Of a stretch of DNA of 64,000 nucleotides, positions 43,029 through 53,434 are shown one piece after another. Under the pieces are notes generated by a model. The model ran no database searches and was not told the origin of the DNA. It saw only the letters and a list, made by a program, of their open reading frames with translations. A program made the position numbers and the translations under genes. The DNA comes from Lasiodiplodia sp. COLG20. Its lineage: Eukaryota > Ascomycota > Dothideomycetes > Botryosphaeriales > Botryosphaeriaceae. The DNA lies in assembly GCA_009801085.1 (NCBI GenBank), contig VNWV01000013.1:310001-374000 (forward strand), in the 5' to 3' direction. Each line of letters begins with the position of its first letter. Position 1 is the stretch's first letter.

Positions 43029-43591
43029 GCGGCGTCTCTTATAGAGTATAAAAAGATAATGTCACAGCACGGATCTGGATAACTGAAAATATAGATGCCG
43101 TAGGCACCCAGCCAGCATAGCTAGGGAACGCAATCCGCGCGGATCGTGATCCACTATAATCATCATTTTCAGACTTTCATCACCCACGGATGTCATATCC
43201 CCGCATGAAAGTTCTATCATCGAAGCTTCTCTCTATTTTCTCCCATCAAGTAGTAATGAAATTTACGCTCGACTGGTCCAATAATTTGGTCAATGAGTGT
43301 GTGAATTCTTGTTTCAATCTATTCAGTATTGAACTCAATATCATCTGAGAATGAACGACTAAGCCAATAAACGTAACGAAAAAACCGAGTCATTGAGTTC
43401 ATTCTCCGTCAGGAAGTATTTCCAGGCTGAATGATCCTTGACGGCAGAGGGGGTTAGTTAAATCGATAGCTTTAAGCAAGGTAGGTGGGCAGCGTAAGGG
43501 AGAGAAGTCTTCGAAGAGGGTGCGCATGAGTGTAGGTGCAGGACACGACTAACGTACCTGGTCTGTCAACGGGTCGAGAGGAATTTTTGAG
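43029..43591. other. Intergenic region containing a dispersed repeat copy
   Basis: No coding sequence. The part 43255-43420 is the second copy of the repeat described at 17.1-17.5 kb. Confidence 0.5.
43255..43420 (+). repeat. Diverged dispersed repeat, copy 2 (uninterrupted)
   Basis: This stretch shares ordered words with the flanks of the TIR element at 17210 (GAGTGTGT, TTCAATCTA, TTGAACTCAAT, CTAAGCCAATAA) and lacks the 167-bp insert, serving as an empty-site comparison. Confidence 0.6.
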
Positions 43592-45788
43592 CTACTCACG
43601 ACCAGTAGGACCTGATTCGATGTGAGTATAATCGATTGTGGCGTTACCGGTTGGTCTCCCGTGAGAATAGCTCTTGAACGCGAGGATTCCTTGTGTAGAG
43701 TTTACATCTGTCTTGACGACGAAGTCGAGTTTGCAAAATGTTTTACGGTAGGTCGGGTTATACCGCTTTCGAGATCGTTCCAGATCTTTCGAGGAGAAGT
43801 GAATGGTTATCTGACCGACTCGTTCGGCACCACAACCCTGCGAATAGTCTGGCGGGTGATCCAGGCTACAGCAATATAGCGTCACTTCGCACTCTGGGAA
43901 GAGTTCATCCTGCTCTGTCGTAAGGGCAAGGTTGAAACTTGCGTTTGTAGCCGAGCTAATGGCTTCACCCTGTCACAAATACCAAGTGTCAGCCAGACTT
44001 TCAGGATACATGATTTTCCACGAATCTCCTGAATGCTAACCTTGTGTATGACCCAGTCCATCCTTTCTCTACACATTTTCTCCATTGAGAACTTGTCGAT
44101 ATAGCCGTAGTGTTCTGGGTCCACTCCAGGCCGGAAGAGCCTACTAACAGCAAACCCATAGTGTCGACGAGCCTTACGGTGCAGTGGCACAAGGCTCTCA
44201 AGACCGCGGAGTGCAGCACCCTTGACTACTGCTGCCTGGCATTGTGGGGGGCAAATCAGCTTCATGGTGGAGCCGCCGTTCTGCATGCACCAGATCCTCA
44301 TACGCTCATTGAGATAATCGGAGTCGCCGAAGCCGCCGACAAGGATGATGCGACCGATGTGTTCATTTTTCGTTTTCGCAAGGTCGATTTGGGAACCGAC
44401 GAGGCGAATGATGTCATTGATTACAGGATCAAAGAATCCTTTCATCTCATGCCTTTGCAGGGTCAGTCCCTCCAAGCATACAAAAGTGAGGGGGATGTAC
44501 AACACATACCAAGTCAGCTTCACCACCCCTTCGTCGCTATCATAGTGTGAAGAAGAATGAACACCCGCCATGTGGATGTTCTCAATCTCAATGAATTTCT
44601 GATCACCCACACTGAGAAGCTTGCTCCCGAACGCTTTCTTGGCGCTCTCAAAGGATCTCATAAATGAGCTCCCAGGGCCACGTCTTTTTGGTAGAAGTGA
44701 TGTGTAAGAGCGACCAAAACGCTCGGCCATCCACTTGCTGAAGTTGCGATCAATGTAGGTGGAGCCGCATTTGCCTCCAACACCGACGCAGAGTTCCTCG
44801 AATTGCAGCTTGGGTCTGGTGGCTAGCACTGTGTATGTGGTAATGTCAACCGTGCCACCTCCGCAATCGCAAATCAGCACGCCGTCTCCTGGAGAGACAG
44901 GGTCAATCCCATGGTGAGAACCATAAACCTTGAGAGCTAGTATTGCTGCTGCTTCTGGCTCGGGGATGAGATTAACCTGGTCGAACGGCCGGCATCCAAA
45001 ACCGGCTCCTAGCGCTGCTGACCTGGTTGCATCTTTTGCTGCGTCGCTCCAGATTGCGGGAATAGTGATCCAGTATTCAACAGGGGTGATAGAGTACAAC
45101 TCAGGTGAGAATCTCTTACAGAGCGTATCGACCATGTAGGCATGTAATCCCTTAAGATAATCGGAGCAAACCTGCCTTGCCGACTTATTAGGTGGTAGCT
45201 TCAACATTCCCTCTCCAGAAATGTCCTTCAACGCAGGGTCATCGAACTCGGTGAGAGGAGTACTGCCATCAAGTAGCAATTTGGTCCACATGTAGGACAC
45301 CATTGTTGCGGTTACGGCGAAGCCCCACTTGTCAACGTTGATGTTGTCATTTTGAGACGCGTACGCAATCTTGGTAGGGACCTTGGAAACCGTCTCAGAG
45401 GTACCGGGCCATTGATTGATGACTTCAATGTTGTCAGCACCGGTCTCATTTGATGTGACGTAGCTGATCCCTGAGATATTTTAGTAGCTAATCAGTACCG
45501 GATGTGCAAAACCTCAACTTGTAGAAGGAAGGTGAATTAAAAGGGTAAAAGGGAAAAATATAGTGCTTGTGCTGAGTTATGAGAGATATTGTGGAAATAT
45601 AGTGAATTGTGCAACGATATAAAAAAAAAAAAAAAAAAACGCTGACTGATTGTAGTGGTTGAGGCAGTTGAAGTTCCACGTAGATAGCATATAGAGAGTA
45701 GAGATCAAGCATCGCAATGTAGCATACCAGAGAAGGTCGTCCCGTAGTCAAGCCCAACAATAATTCTGTGACGGTCGTTCGCAGTCAT
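43592..45788 (-). CDS. Hsp70-like ATPase (fungal actin-fold Hsp70 relative), paralogue 1
   Basis: Four exons, 45788-45728, 45470-44510, 44452-44041 and 43969-43592, give 603 aa. The phosphate-1 motif IIVGLDYGTTFSG starts at about residue 9, phosphate-2 is LICDCGGGTVD, and the adenosine motif is RIILVGGFGDSDYL. TIPAIWSDAAKDATRSAA and IPEPEAAA are typical of the fungal Hsp70-like group that lacks a canonical peptide-binding domain. The C-terminal 130 residues differ from true Hsp70 and contain SFNLALTTEQDELFPECEV. The protein should bind and hydrolyse ATP in the cytosol; clients are unknown. Intron 1 is long (257 nt) and contains a poly-T/A homopolymer. Donor 3 is GTTAGC, less usual. It faces the coiled-coil gene at 46287 head to head. 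A paralogue is at 61144. Confidence 0.9.
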
Positions 45789-46286
45789 GCTGAGGACGGG
45801 TCGGCTCCAGTATGGGTGGTAGGATACTGCTGATGCTTCAAAAACTGCTGTGGCACTATTTATGGACTTCAGAGACGTAAGAGCTGTGGATTTGGATGAC
45901 GCGGAAGCCAGTACTGTCTGGAATTCAAGGGGGAGGGTTGCGATTGCAAGGGATACATTCTTCTGTGTTAGTATGTAAGGGTAGCAGCCTTGAATTGAGA
46001 GGTACAGATGCCATCTCATCAGATGCACGATCGGTTTAGAATCCCTTTCCCAACAGTTCTGATCTCTTTTATCATGGCGAATTGGTCATTTGGCTACGTC
46101 TGATACCATAAGCCTCCACTGCTACCCGAACAAATCATGTTTAACTTTGTTTTACGATGGCTCGAGAACAGCTATCGCATCTTTCGCCAAGGCCAGCGTG
46201 TGTTGATGCTACAATCCGTATTACGTTTACACTCACTAATATAAGCAGGCATCACTTTTGAGTCCAACGCTGTCGAAGGACTCAGG
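45789..46286. promoter_or_regulatory. Divergent promoter region of the Hsp70-like and coiled-coil genes
   Basis: Five hundred bases between head-to-head start codons. Upstream in-frame extension of the Hsp70-like gene to 46028 was judged non-coding. No clear heat-shock element was identified. Confidence 0.4.
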
Positions 46287-47573
46287 ATGAGCCACGAAGA
46301 GAATCTGGATACGCCGTCTTCACGATGCGCTGCGGCCGAAACCAGAGCATCTAATTTACAACACCAGGTCAAGGACGTCACAAGAGAAAAAGAGGAGCTA
46401 GCAGCAAAGCTGAAATCTCTTCAAGCATCTCACGAGAAAAGAAGGCGGGATGTTGTACATTACAAGCGCCAGCTCGACAGATTACAATCCAATTATGAGG
46501 CAACTCGAACCGCGCATCGCCGGATCGAAAAGGACAATGAACGTCTTAGCTGCGACCTTGAGACAACCACACATCAGCTGGAATCCTGCAGAGCAGACCT
46601 CCGTGGAGCCCAGAACAGCGCCTTCAAACATGCCCGATCTGGTGGGTATGCCGAGGAAGATAACAGCGTTCAAGAATGCCTCGATGGGCTTTACAAGCAT
46701 GTCCGTCAATGGGCTAAATCGTACTGCATTCAGTCATTCGAGAATGTCCCATCCTTTCCTGAAGACATGAGGCTTTGCCTTCAAAACGCCGTTTCTGAAC
46801 GAGCAAATTTCCCAAACCAGGACGCACTCTTTGACTTCAAGTACCCATTCCTCTTACTAGCAGCTCTGCTGTCCTCTCATCTGGAAAAGTTCATCTTTCG
46901 GAACCAATTTTTCGTGTTCCAAGAGCTGGGATCAATGCAGAGCTCCGATTCCTTTTGCCGGAAGCTGCAACACACGTTCCATCAATTGGAGACAAGTAAG
47001 AGCCATATTGCGTCTTTTGGTTCCCGTTACAGGCTTGGCTGATATCAAGTTTATCATGACGAAGTAGATCCCGAGGTCTATATGTGCCGTGCCCAGTTTA
47101 TGAGATTGATTTTCCCCAATGCGAGGAACAAAGACCATGCCGTTGACGGCAAAGCCATCACCAAGGAGCGTCTCGACGCAGTTTACAAGGAGATCTGTGA
47201 CAGTTTTCTTTCTAGCCCTGCCTTTCTTTTGATGGCAGGGCTGAGTGACTGCGGAATTCAGGAGAGGGATCATGACCTTCTTCAGATCGTTCGTGATGCT
47301 GGGAGTATATACAGTCGCTTGTTGACTCAAGTTGTGAACTACAGGTGGATCGATCCTGAACATCTTCTCGGCGAGCCATTTTTTGTCCGTTCAGCCGCAA
47401 TGAGAGCTGATCGTCTCCAAAAGCTCGTTGACGAGGAAGATGAAGCTTGTGATGGGTGGCGAGTTGGTATTGTTGTTAGTCCCACCATCGTTTGCTACGG
47501 AAATAGCAACGGAGAGAACTACACGGAGGAACGCATAATAACCAAGGGTGTTGTATTCCTAGGTCACTGGTGA
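46287..47573 (+). CDS. Coiled-coil protein of unknown function
   Basis: Two exons, 46287-46995 and 47068-47573, give 404 aa. Residues about 15-115 form a strongly charged heptad region (VTREKEELAAKLKSLQASHE and following) typical of a dimeric coiled coil. The C-terminal 270 residues look globular, with aromatic helices (DFKYPFLLLAALLSSHLEKF; SSPAFLLMAGLSDCGIQER) and no family I recognise. The intron has a GTAAGA donor and ends ACGAAGTAG; reading through would stop within 15 codons. No signal peptide or membrane segment is evident, so it is probably cytosolic. It is divergent from the Hsp70-like gene, 498 nt between starts. Confidence 0.82.
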
Positions 47574-47967
47574 AACGGTAGTCTGATTTTGGTTGATGAA
47601 TTCTTTATTGTATGATTTAAGTTTCTTAAACGGTGCTTGATCGTTATGACGGTGTATGCTGATCTATCTCTTTGTAAGATCCCTATCATGAAGTAGCCTG
47701 ACCCACATTCTTACACTAGTATTGGTCTTTGAGCACGCACATGCATGCATGCACGTCCAGTCATAGTGACAGACTTGCCCAGTGTACCTTGTTGTCGCCG
47801 TCGTCCCCACGGAGCCCTTGCTAGTCTAGGAGCACTGGGTCGGGCAGGAGGGGTAAGAGTGCAGGATATGCATTTGCGAGTGCGCCCCCGCGTAAGAGGG
47901 CTGGAGCGTGGCAATAATTCGATAATGTGTTCCTCGAGAGACGGAATGCGGCCAGATTAAAGGATAT
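47574..47967. other. Intergenic region
   Basis: 3' flanks of convergent frames. Short GCATGCATGCACG-type palindromic sequence near 47742-47755. No coding feature. Confidence 0.45.
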
Positions 47968-48666
47968 CTACGCGCTAGCTGGTTCAGATAAGAAGGAAGA
48001 CGAACCTTCCGCTGATAGAACGCAGAGAGAGCCCCGACGCAGAGGCTCCCCCTTCATGTGCTCAGCTGTCACAAGCGCAACCAGGTCCAAGTCCTCATGG
48101 TTGTACAACAGGTACTCTTCGCGCTTCGCCACTCGCACGTCCAGCCCCACGTTCTCTAGTTCCTTAGGCAGCTCCTCGGCGAGCGCGGTGTGCAGCCAGT
48201 ACGGTGACAGTAGCAGCGTTTCGCGATCGCCAAGGGTTGTATCGAGTGCTTTCATCGGATAACTCAATACATCACCCGTTCGCCTCATCAGTTTCGCGCC
48301 TCCGCCTGTGACAATGGACCATGTCTTGCACCCGGCGACCTGCTCCACCTCTTCCACTAACCAAACCAGCATCCCCCCCTGTTCTGAGCCAACCTGCGTC
48401 TCTGGCTAGTTAAGTCTCCGCGCGACTAGACCGTGATTCATCAGGCGCCTCTCCTTACTGCTGTCTAGTGTCATCGTCGTAGGTTGACTACAGGGGGGAA
48501 CTACCTGACGGATGGGAGTACTGAGCGCATGTACCACAAAGCGAAACCACATATCAAGCCCAACAAACATGGCATAGCAATTACTGAGACCGAGCACCGC
48601 ATGCAAGACATGACGCAAGGAACCAGGCGGATTCTCGTTGCTGTCATCGACCCTCAGGTTGTTCAC
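47968..48666 (-). pseudogene. Unidentified ORF interrupted by one in-frame TAG
   Basis: Two consecutive minus-strand frames (48666-48406 and 48405-47968) are in the same phase and separated only by a TAG at 48406-48408, in the context RRLN-stop-PETQ. Together they make about 232 codons. The second half (GGGAKLMRRTGDVLSYPMKA; LYNHEDLDLVALVTAEHM) has a convincing protein composition but no domain I recognise. It may be a pseudogene in which CAG became TAG, or an unrelated chance alignment. The second half alone, from the Met at 48372 (134 codons), could be a functional small protein. Confidence 0.4.
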
Positions 48667-49454
48667 ACCATGGCGCGATATTCCACTGACATAGAGATCG
48701 CCGTGCTGTCCTCTGTCTTCGCATTACGGTCTAGTGTATGAGCCCATCCATATGTTGTTTGTTGGCCAGGACTATCCAAGTCAGTGCAGAATTGGAAGCA
48801 TTCCAAACGGTAATTCTGTCGCCATCAGCTCAAGGGCCCATTCGACTGACACATTCGGCGCAGTGCATATCGCTGGTGACACTCCGTCTGTCATTTTTCC
48901 CTAGAAGTCTGAAGAGATATCTCATTGGCACATGCAAATAAAAGAGTAAATGTTACATCCTGCCGATTTTATATCACTACCATTAGGACTTTAACTCTTA
49001 ATGTCCCCGCTGCTAGCATGGTCCTTGAGTTTCGGCCCTGGGGTAGGTATGCGGTTGTAGATCTGGCCGCTTTATTCCTCGTGCCCGCGGCCACTGTCAA
49101 GTTGCCCTCTACCTAAGATTTTAGTCCGGAGAGGATCAACGTCCCACGTCATGCACTATACTTATAGTATTTGACCTCTTTGTGCTACCCTGCCGGGTCT
49201 GAGACGTGATAAAACGGAGTGGTAATGAGATGAGTGGCCACTTAAGGACGAACTTGACGGCTTTAAGATGGTTTAAGTCCATGGACCTAGAGAAAGCACG
49301 GCGCCGCACTGAATCTAATGCTACCTATTAGCATTGATATTTAGACATCAAACTAATAACAGAAGCATCTTCATTGATCACAAATTGCACTAATGCTATC
49401 AAAAAAGAACAATAGGATCGAGTGTACACACTGCAGATTCTTAGCCGCGATTGT
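48667..49454. other. Intergenic region
   Basis: No supported gene, RNA or repeat; AT-rich toward 49300-49400. Confidence 0.45.
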
Positions 49455-50644
49455 TCAGGAATCCCCCATCGCAATCTTGAGTTCTTCCTGCCTCTTGGCT
49501 AATAACTCTAGAAGCCGCGTAATTACTCCCCGGGATATCTCTTGTCTCGCCTTCTTTTTGCCAAATATCATCCTGATTTTACCAACTGGTTGGTTCGGCA
49601 GTGCGACAGCCGGGTCATTCGTGAAGTACGCGGCACCAGACCACATACCTATGACACATGGGTCGGAGGTGAGTTTATAGGTAGGCTGAGCGCACCCAAG
49701 CTTCCGACAGAGGACTTGATTCACTGTCAGCTTGATTGCACATGTATTTTAACGTCAAGTTTGCGTGCGAAAAGATTATGTAGATGTGGTAATTACACTC
49801 ACCCATAATTTGATCTCCAAGACTCGGACCATCCTGGTCACGCATGTCTAGCCAAGCATCAAGCCCAGTGTCGTGAGAGTCCGAAGGAGACTGACCGACT
49901 TTGGTGACGTCTCCAGCGACGGAGTTTCCACTTCCGAGTTGGATAGTACCCGCTTCAACAGCGGTCGTGTCCACCGACGGACGACTTTTTCTTGACATCT
50001 GCCCAGTCTCACGAAGCCATATGACTGCCTCACGTGACGCATGCATCTTGGCCGCCTTCTTGCTGCTGAAAAGGTTGTTGCGGCAACCAAAGGGCTCATC
50101 TGGGCGATCTTGTATCGTGACTTCCATCGAGTGACTCGAGCCGAGTCCAAACTCTTGGAACATGGGCATACTCTTGCGTCTACGCTGGCAATACTCTGTC
50201 ACGAAAAATATGTAAGTATGAAATCAGTGTGATACGTGAATAGGAATAGCGAACGTAGTTACCTCCGAGTAGACTAATCCAATTCTCATTCTCCGTGTCG
50301 TTGCCGTTGCCATCCATGTCCTTGCTTATGCATTCTCTATTTCTCTTTAATACGGCCTCAGTGAGGATCTTGAGCCCCTCTCCTGCAGCTGCAGCTTTGG
50401 CCTCCTTCTTGCTGTAAAAAGGGCCCGGAAGGTTGATGCTGAACTTCTCGCCTTCACCGCTTAATGCCATGAACCCGAAAGTGAGCGAGACTGCCCAACC
50501 TGGCGGCATCTCTCGTGTTTGTTCAAAATCGAAGGTGTTCGAGACTGCATTCTTGATGCAAAGATTGCTGAAGTTAGAGACGGCCTCACTAGACCAGATT
50601 TCGCCAATCTGGAATTGCAATTGACTGGAGTTTGACATCGACAT
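49455..50644 (-). CDS. Protein with repeated dsRNA-binding-like domains
   Basis: Three exons, 50644-50263, 50195-49803 and 49723-49455, give 347 aa. The middle region is a good match to a double-stranded RNA binding domain: EYCQRRRKSMPMFQEFGLG, then FGCRNNLFSSKKAAKMHASR and EAVIWLRE, with the conserved SKKAAK loop-helix. The first exon has a second candidate (FYSKKEAKAAAAGEGLKIL), and the last exon a third, weaker one (LCRKLGCAQPTYKLTSD; GKIRMIFGKKKARQE). No RNase III, helicase or kinase domain is attached. Such proteins may bind structured or viral dsRNA and assist RNA silencing or RNA processing. Intron donors are GTAACT and GTGAGT. The first two domains are better supported than the third. 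Confidence 0.8.
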
Positions 50645-51499
50645 CCCTTGACGTGTAGTGCAGTAGATTCACTCGATTAGCGCTAACAGATGGTATCTTT
50701 TCTTGTGTTATATAGGGTGACTAGCAGTTAAAGCGTTGCGTCGAAGAAGAGAGCTCCTTGCTTATGATGTACGTTCTTTGTGCTGTAGGTGCATATTTGA
50801 TTGTACACGAGAAAGAGTCGGGAATGTAAAGGGTGCAATCCCTTTATGTCATTAAATAACATACTTTGAAATGGGGCTTACTGTAAGGGATCCATAGAGA
50901 TGCGCGAGGCAGAGTAATTATCAGAACAATGCCGAAACGTACCAAGCGTCGCATTGAGGCCGCTCACTTCCTGTGTTGCTAATTGCAAGACCTCGTATGG
51001 CCAAATTACGAACAAGTACGAAATGAATTTCCCTTTTATGGTTGTTCTTGTGAAGTCCATATAACTGTGTGTAGGTATAGAAAGCTATAAGTGGACGGTT
51101 CTCTCGCTTCCACGCAATACGCGTAAAGCAGGTCAGACTCGATATGGATAGCCTCATTTACTCGTCCACGAGTCCTTGTTTTGCGCCCCAGTGGTGCATG
51201 TTAATCAGCTTATTATTGCTAATATAGCGCTTGTGCTTCCTTGTTGGAATGCAGCAACGTCAGCGCTAACCTGAAATGAGATGTTGCGATTTGTGTCGAA
51301 CACAACCCTTCGAAAAAGGTATAGCGTATTGATGCTCAGACTGAGTAAGTTCTGAGTTACATTAATTTCGTTTCCTCCTGCATTGCTCTCGATGTCCACC
51401 CAACTGTTCTTGTCTTACGCACCTTCAGCAATCTCGAGTCTGAACTTCATATAAACATAAACATACCTCCCACCCAACCAGGATATACGTCCAAACAAG
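50645..51499. other. Intergenic region
   Basis: AT-rich, without supported coding sequence; holds the promoter of the dsRNA-binding-like gene and the eroded 3' end of the GH3 pseudogene. Confidence 0.5.
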
Positions 51500-52639
51500 G
51501 TGCGACTGATCACGTACAGGTTTCTCTATCAATGGCATAAGATGCTCGGCCTCCCGCGACAATCACCAAAGTGGTATTATGACGGCTTTGGCACGCCGTA
51601 TTCCCTTCCGCCAGGCATATTCATTCCAGACCAGACTCGATCGTTGCAACCTCCGCATTTACTACTAACCAGTCGGATACAACATATCCCTGAAACCCGA
51701 GCTCTTCCTTAAGCAAGCTGTTTAGCGTTTTCGAATCCTAGCATGCGCATGATCCGTTCAGCCTGATATACGACCATATAATGCTTGCGCTGCCCGCCTA
51801 AACGGTGTTCGCGAATGGCCAGAAATATGCCTCATGCATAGTCTTATCACAGATGTTGAATGAAAAAGTTTCTATGACAATACCTTTGGTGGTCTGTTTC
51901 CGTTGGGATTCCTGTTCGTTAGCAATGATGTGTTTCGTGCAAGCCTGGATACCCGCATCCTAAATTCCTCGAATCGAATTCTCCACCGCAATACTGCTGA
52001 GGTACTGGCCGGGGAGAAACCTTCCCAATTGCGACCACTGCACGGCTCCTTGCCTAACGGTCCAATGCTAGGCCCAAGCGCGACGGGTCCTCCTTTGGAT
52101 TTGAACTCGCGGCCCATGTAAAAGCCACGTGAGTATAAGAGATCCCTCTCCCAGGATGATGCCGCAGTAATGCTAGCGGGAAATAAATTGGCATATTATG
52201 TCAATCTCGCTCCGACTGGGCCATCCTTGAGGCACAAGCCAGGGAAGTTCAATCGTTTAACCGGCACAGTCATACCCTTTCTGGAGTTAGCAAAGATTCC
52301 ACAAAGCATATATGTTTGAATAGTATGTCTTGTGCCGGACGGGGAACATATAGGGCATGGGCTCAGAGTGCCAGTGATCATGGCGACCTTCTCCTCCAGC
52401 GTCAACTCAGCCAAAAAGTTCTTCGCTTTTGCGAACACATCTTCCCATTTAATCCCAGTGGCGTTTGCTGCAAGAGTTGGGTTGATGAACAAAGCCGCAA
52501 TTCCTGCAAGTAAAGCGACAGCGAGACATACCAAATGCTCACGCGGGGTACTTGGCCCGACTAGAGCTAAGTTAGCTTGCCCCTGGACCCCTCTCCGCAC
52601 AACACGCGATGTGGGGAAATTAGATGTAGGTATCATCAA
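51500..52639 (-). pseudogene. Decayed GH3 beta-glucosidase
   Basis: On the minus strand, fragments of a fungal GH3 enzyme follow each other in order but in several frames. They are KAKNFLAELTLEEKVAMITG, LNFPGLCLKDGPVGAR, ASSWERDLLYSRGFYMGREF, GPSIGPLGKEPCSGRNWEGF, DAGIQACTKHIIANEQE, MHEAYFWPFANTV and ELGFQGYVVSDW; the last contains the catalytic Asp. At least three in-frame TAG codons stand where the family usually has Gln (GI-stop-DAGIQ, NTV-stop-AGSAS, CAC-stop-DSK). A frame change follows GRNWEGFSP, and one base is missing after IESGL (before the MNMPGG segment). The C-terminal half of the enzyme is absent or unrecognisable. An N-terminal hydrophobic segment suggests the ancestor was secreted. 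Confidence 0.8.
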
Positions 52640-53434
52640 ACACCTGCCTCACCACGATCAAATGATGCTTTGGAAGGAAATTCCACGGCCGTAGCCGATC
52701 GGCGCGAGACCATGGAACGACCCCATTCATAAGCTAAGAGGATTGATGACTGACGTTCGAGGCGGTGGGCACATTTGCTTGTTTGCCGGGCGCAATGGAC
52801 AAGTTAGTGCTATGAAGCCCAACGCAACAGGCTTTATTGCGTAGTCGTAAGCCAGCGTTCTGACAACTTCAATCCCTCCTACATGCTAGCAGAATGGAGA
52901 GAAAAATATACGCAGGGCTATCTTTTCACTCTATATCTCTTCGTGAGCTCGAGATTTGTGAGCACGGCGCTATCAGCGTGGACGAGAATAGAGATGCCAC
53001 GCCGTTGGGCCTGACGCCAACCACCGTTGCCGGAAAACGTACAAACCCCAGACTGAGAACATCGAGCACACGCTCAATGCTATACGCAACTTCCAGTTGC
53101 CGTACACCAAGGAAAATTCTTCAACTTTCGCACAAATACGCCTTTGCTGGAAATACAGAAAAAAGACAAGCACATAAACCCCCTCAGCCTCACTCTATGG
53201 CCTGTATAAAGGAATTCAAAAAACAGAATCTGATGGCACGATGATTCAGACCTCTCTGGTAATCACCAAAGATCTTTGCATCCGCAAAATTACATCGCTC
53301 GAGGTAGCAGATCGAAAAGTGCCGAGCCGGATCTGGAAACGCCATTATCTCTACCTGATATGGACCCTGCCCAGCTTGTCGACGCAGTCGGGGAGCTGAA
53401 GGCCCCATAACATGTCAAATGCATCGCTTATGAC
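52640..53434. other. Intergenic region
   Basis: Short frames only. A phrase DMDPAQLVDAVGELKAP in the plus frame at about 53358-53410 looks coding and might be an upstream exon of the T5orf172 gene, but I could not join it in frame. Confidence 0.4.
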
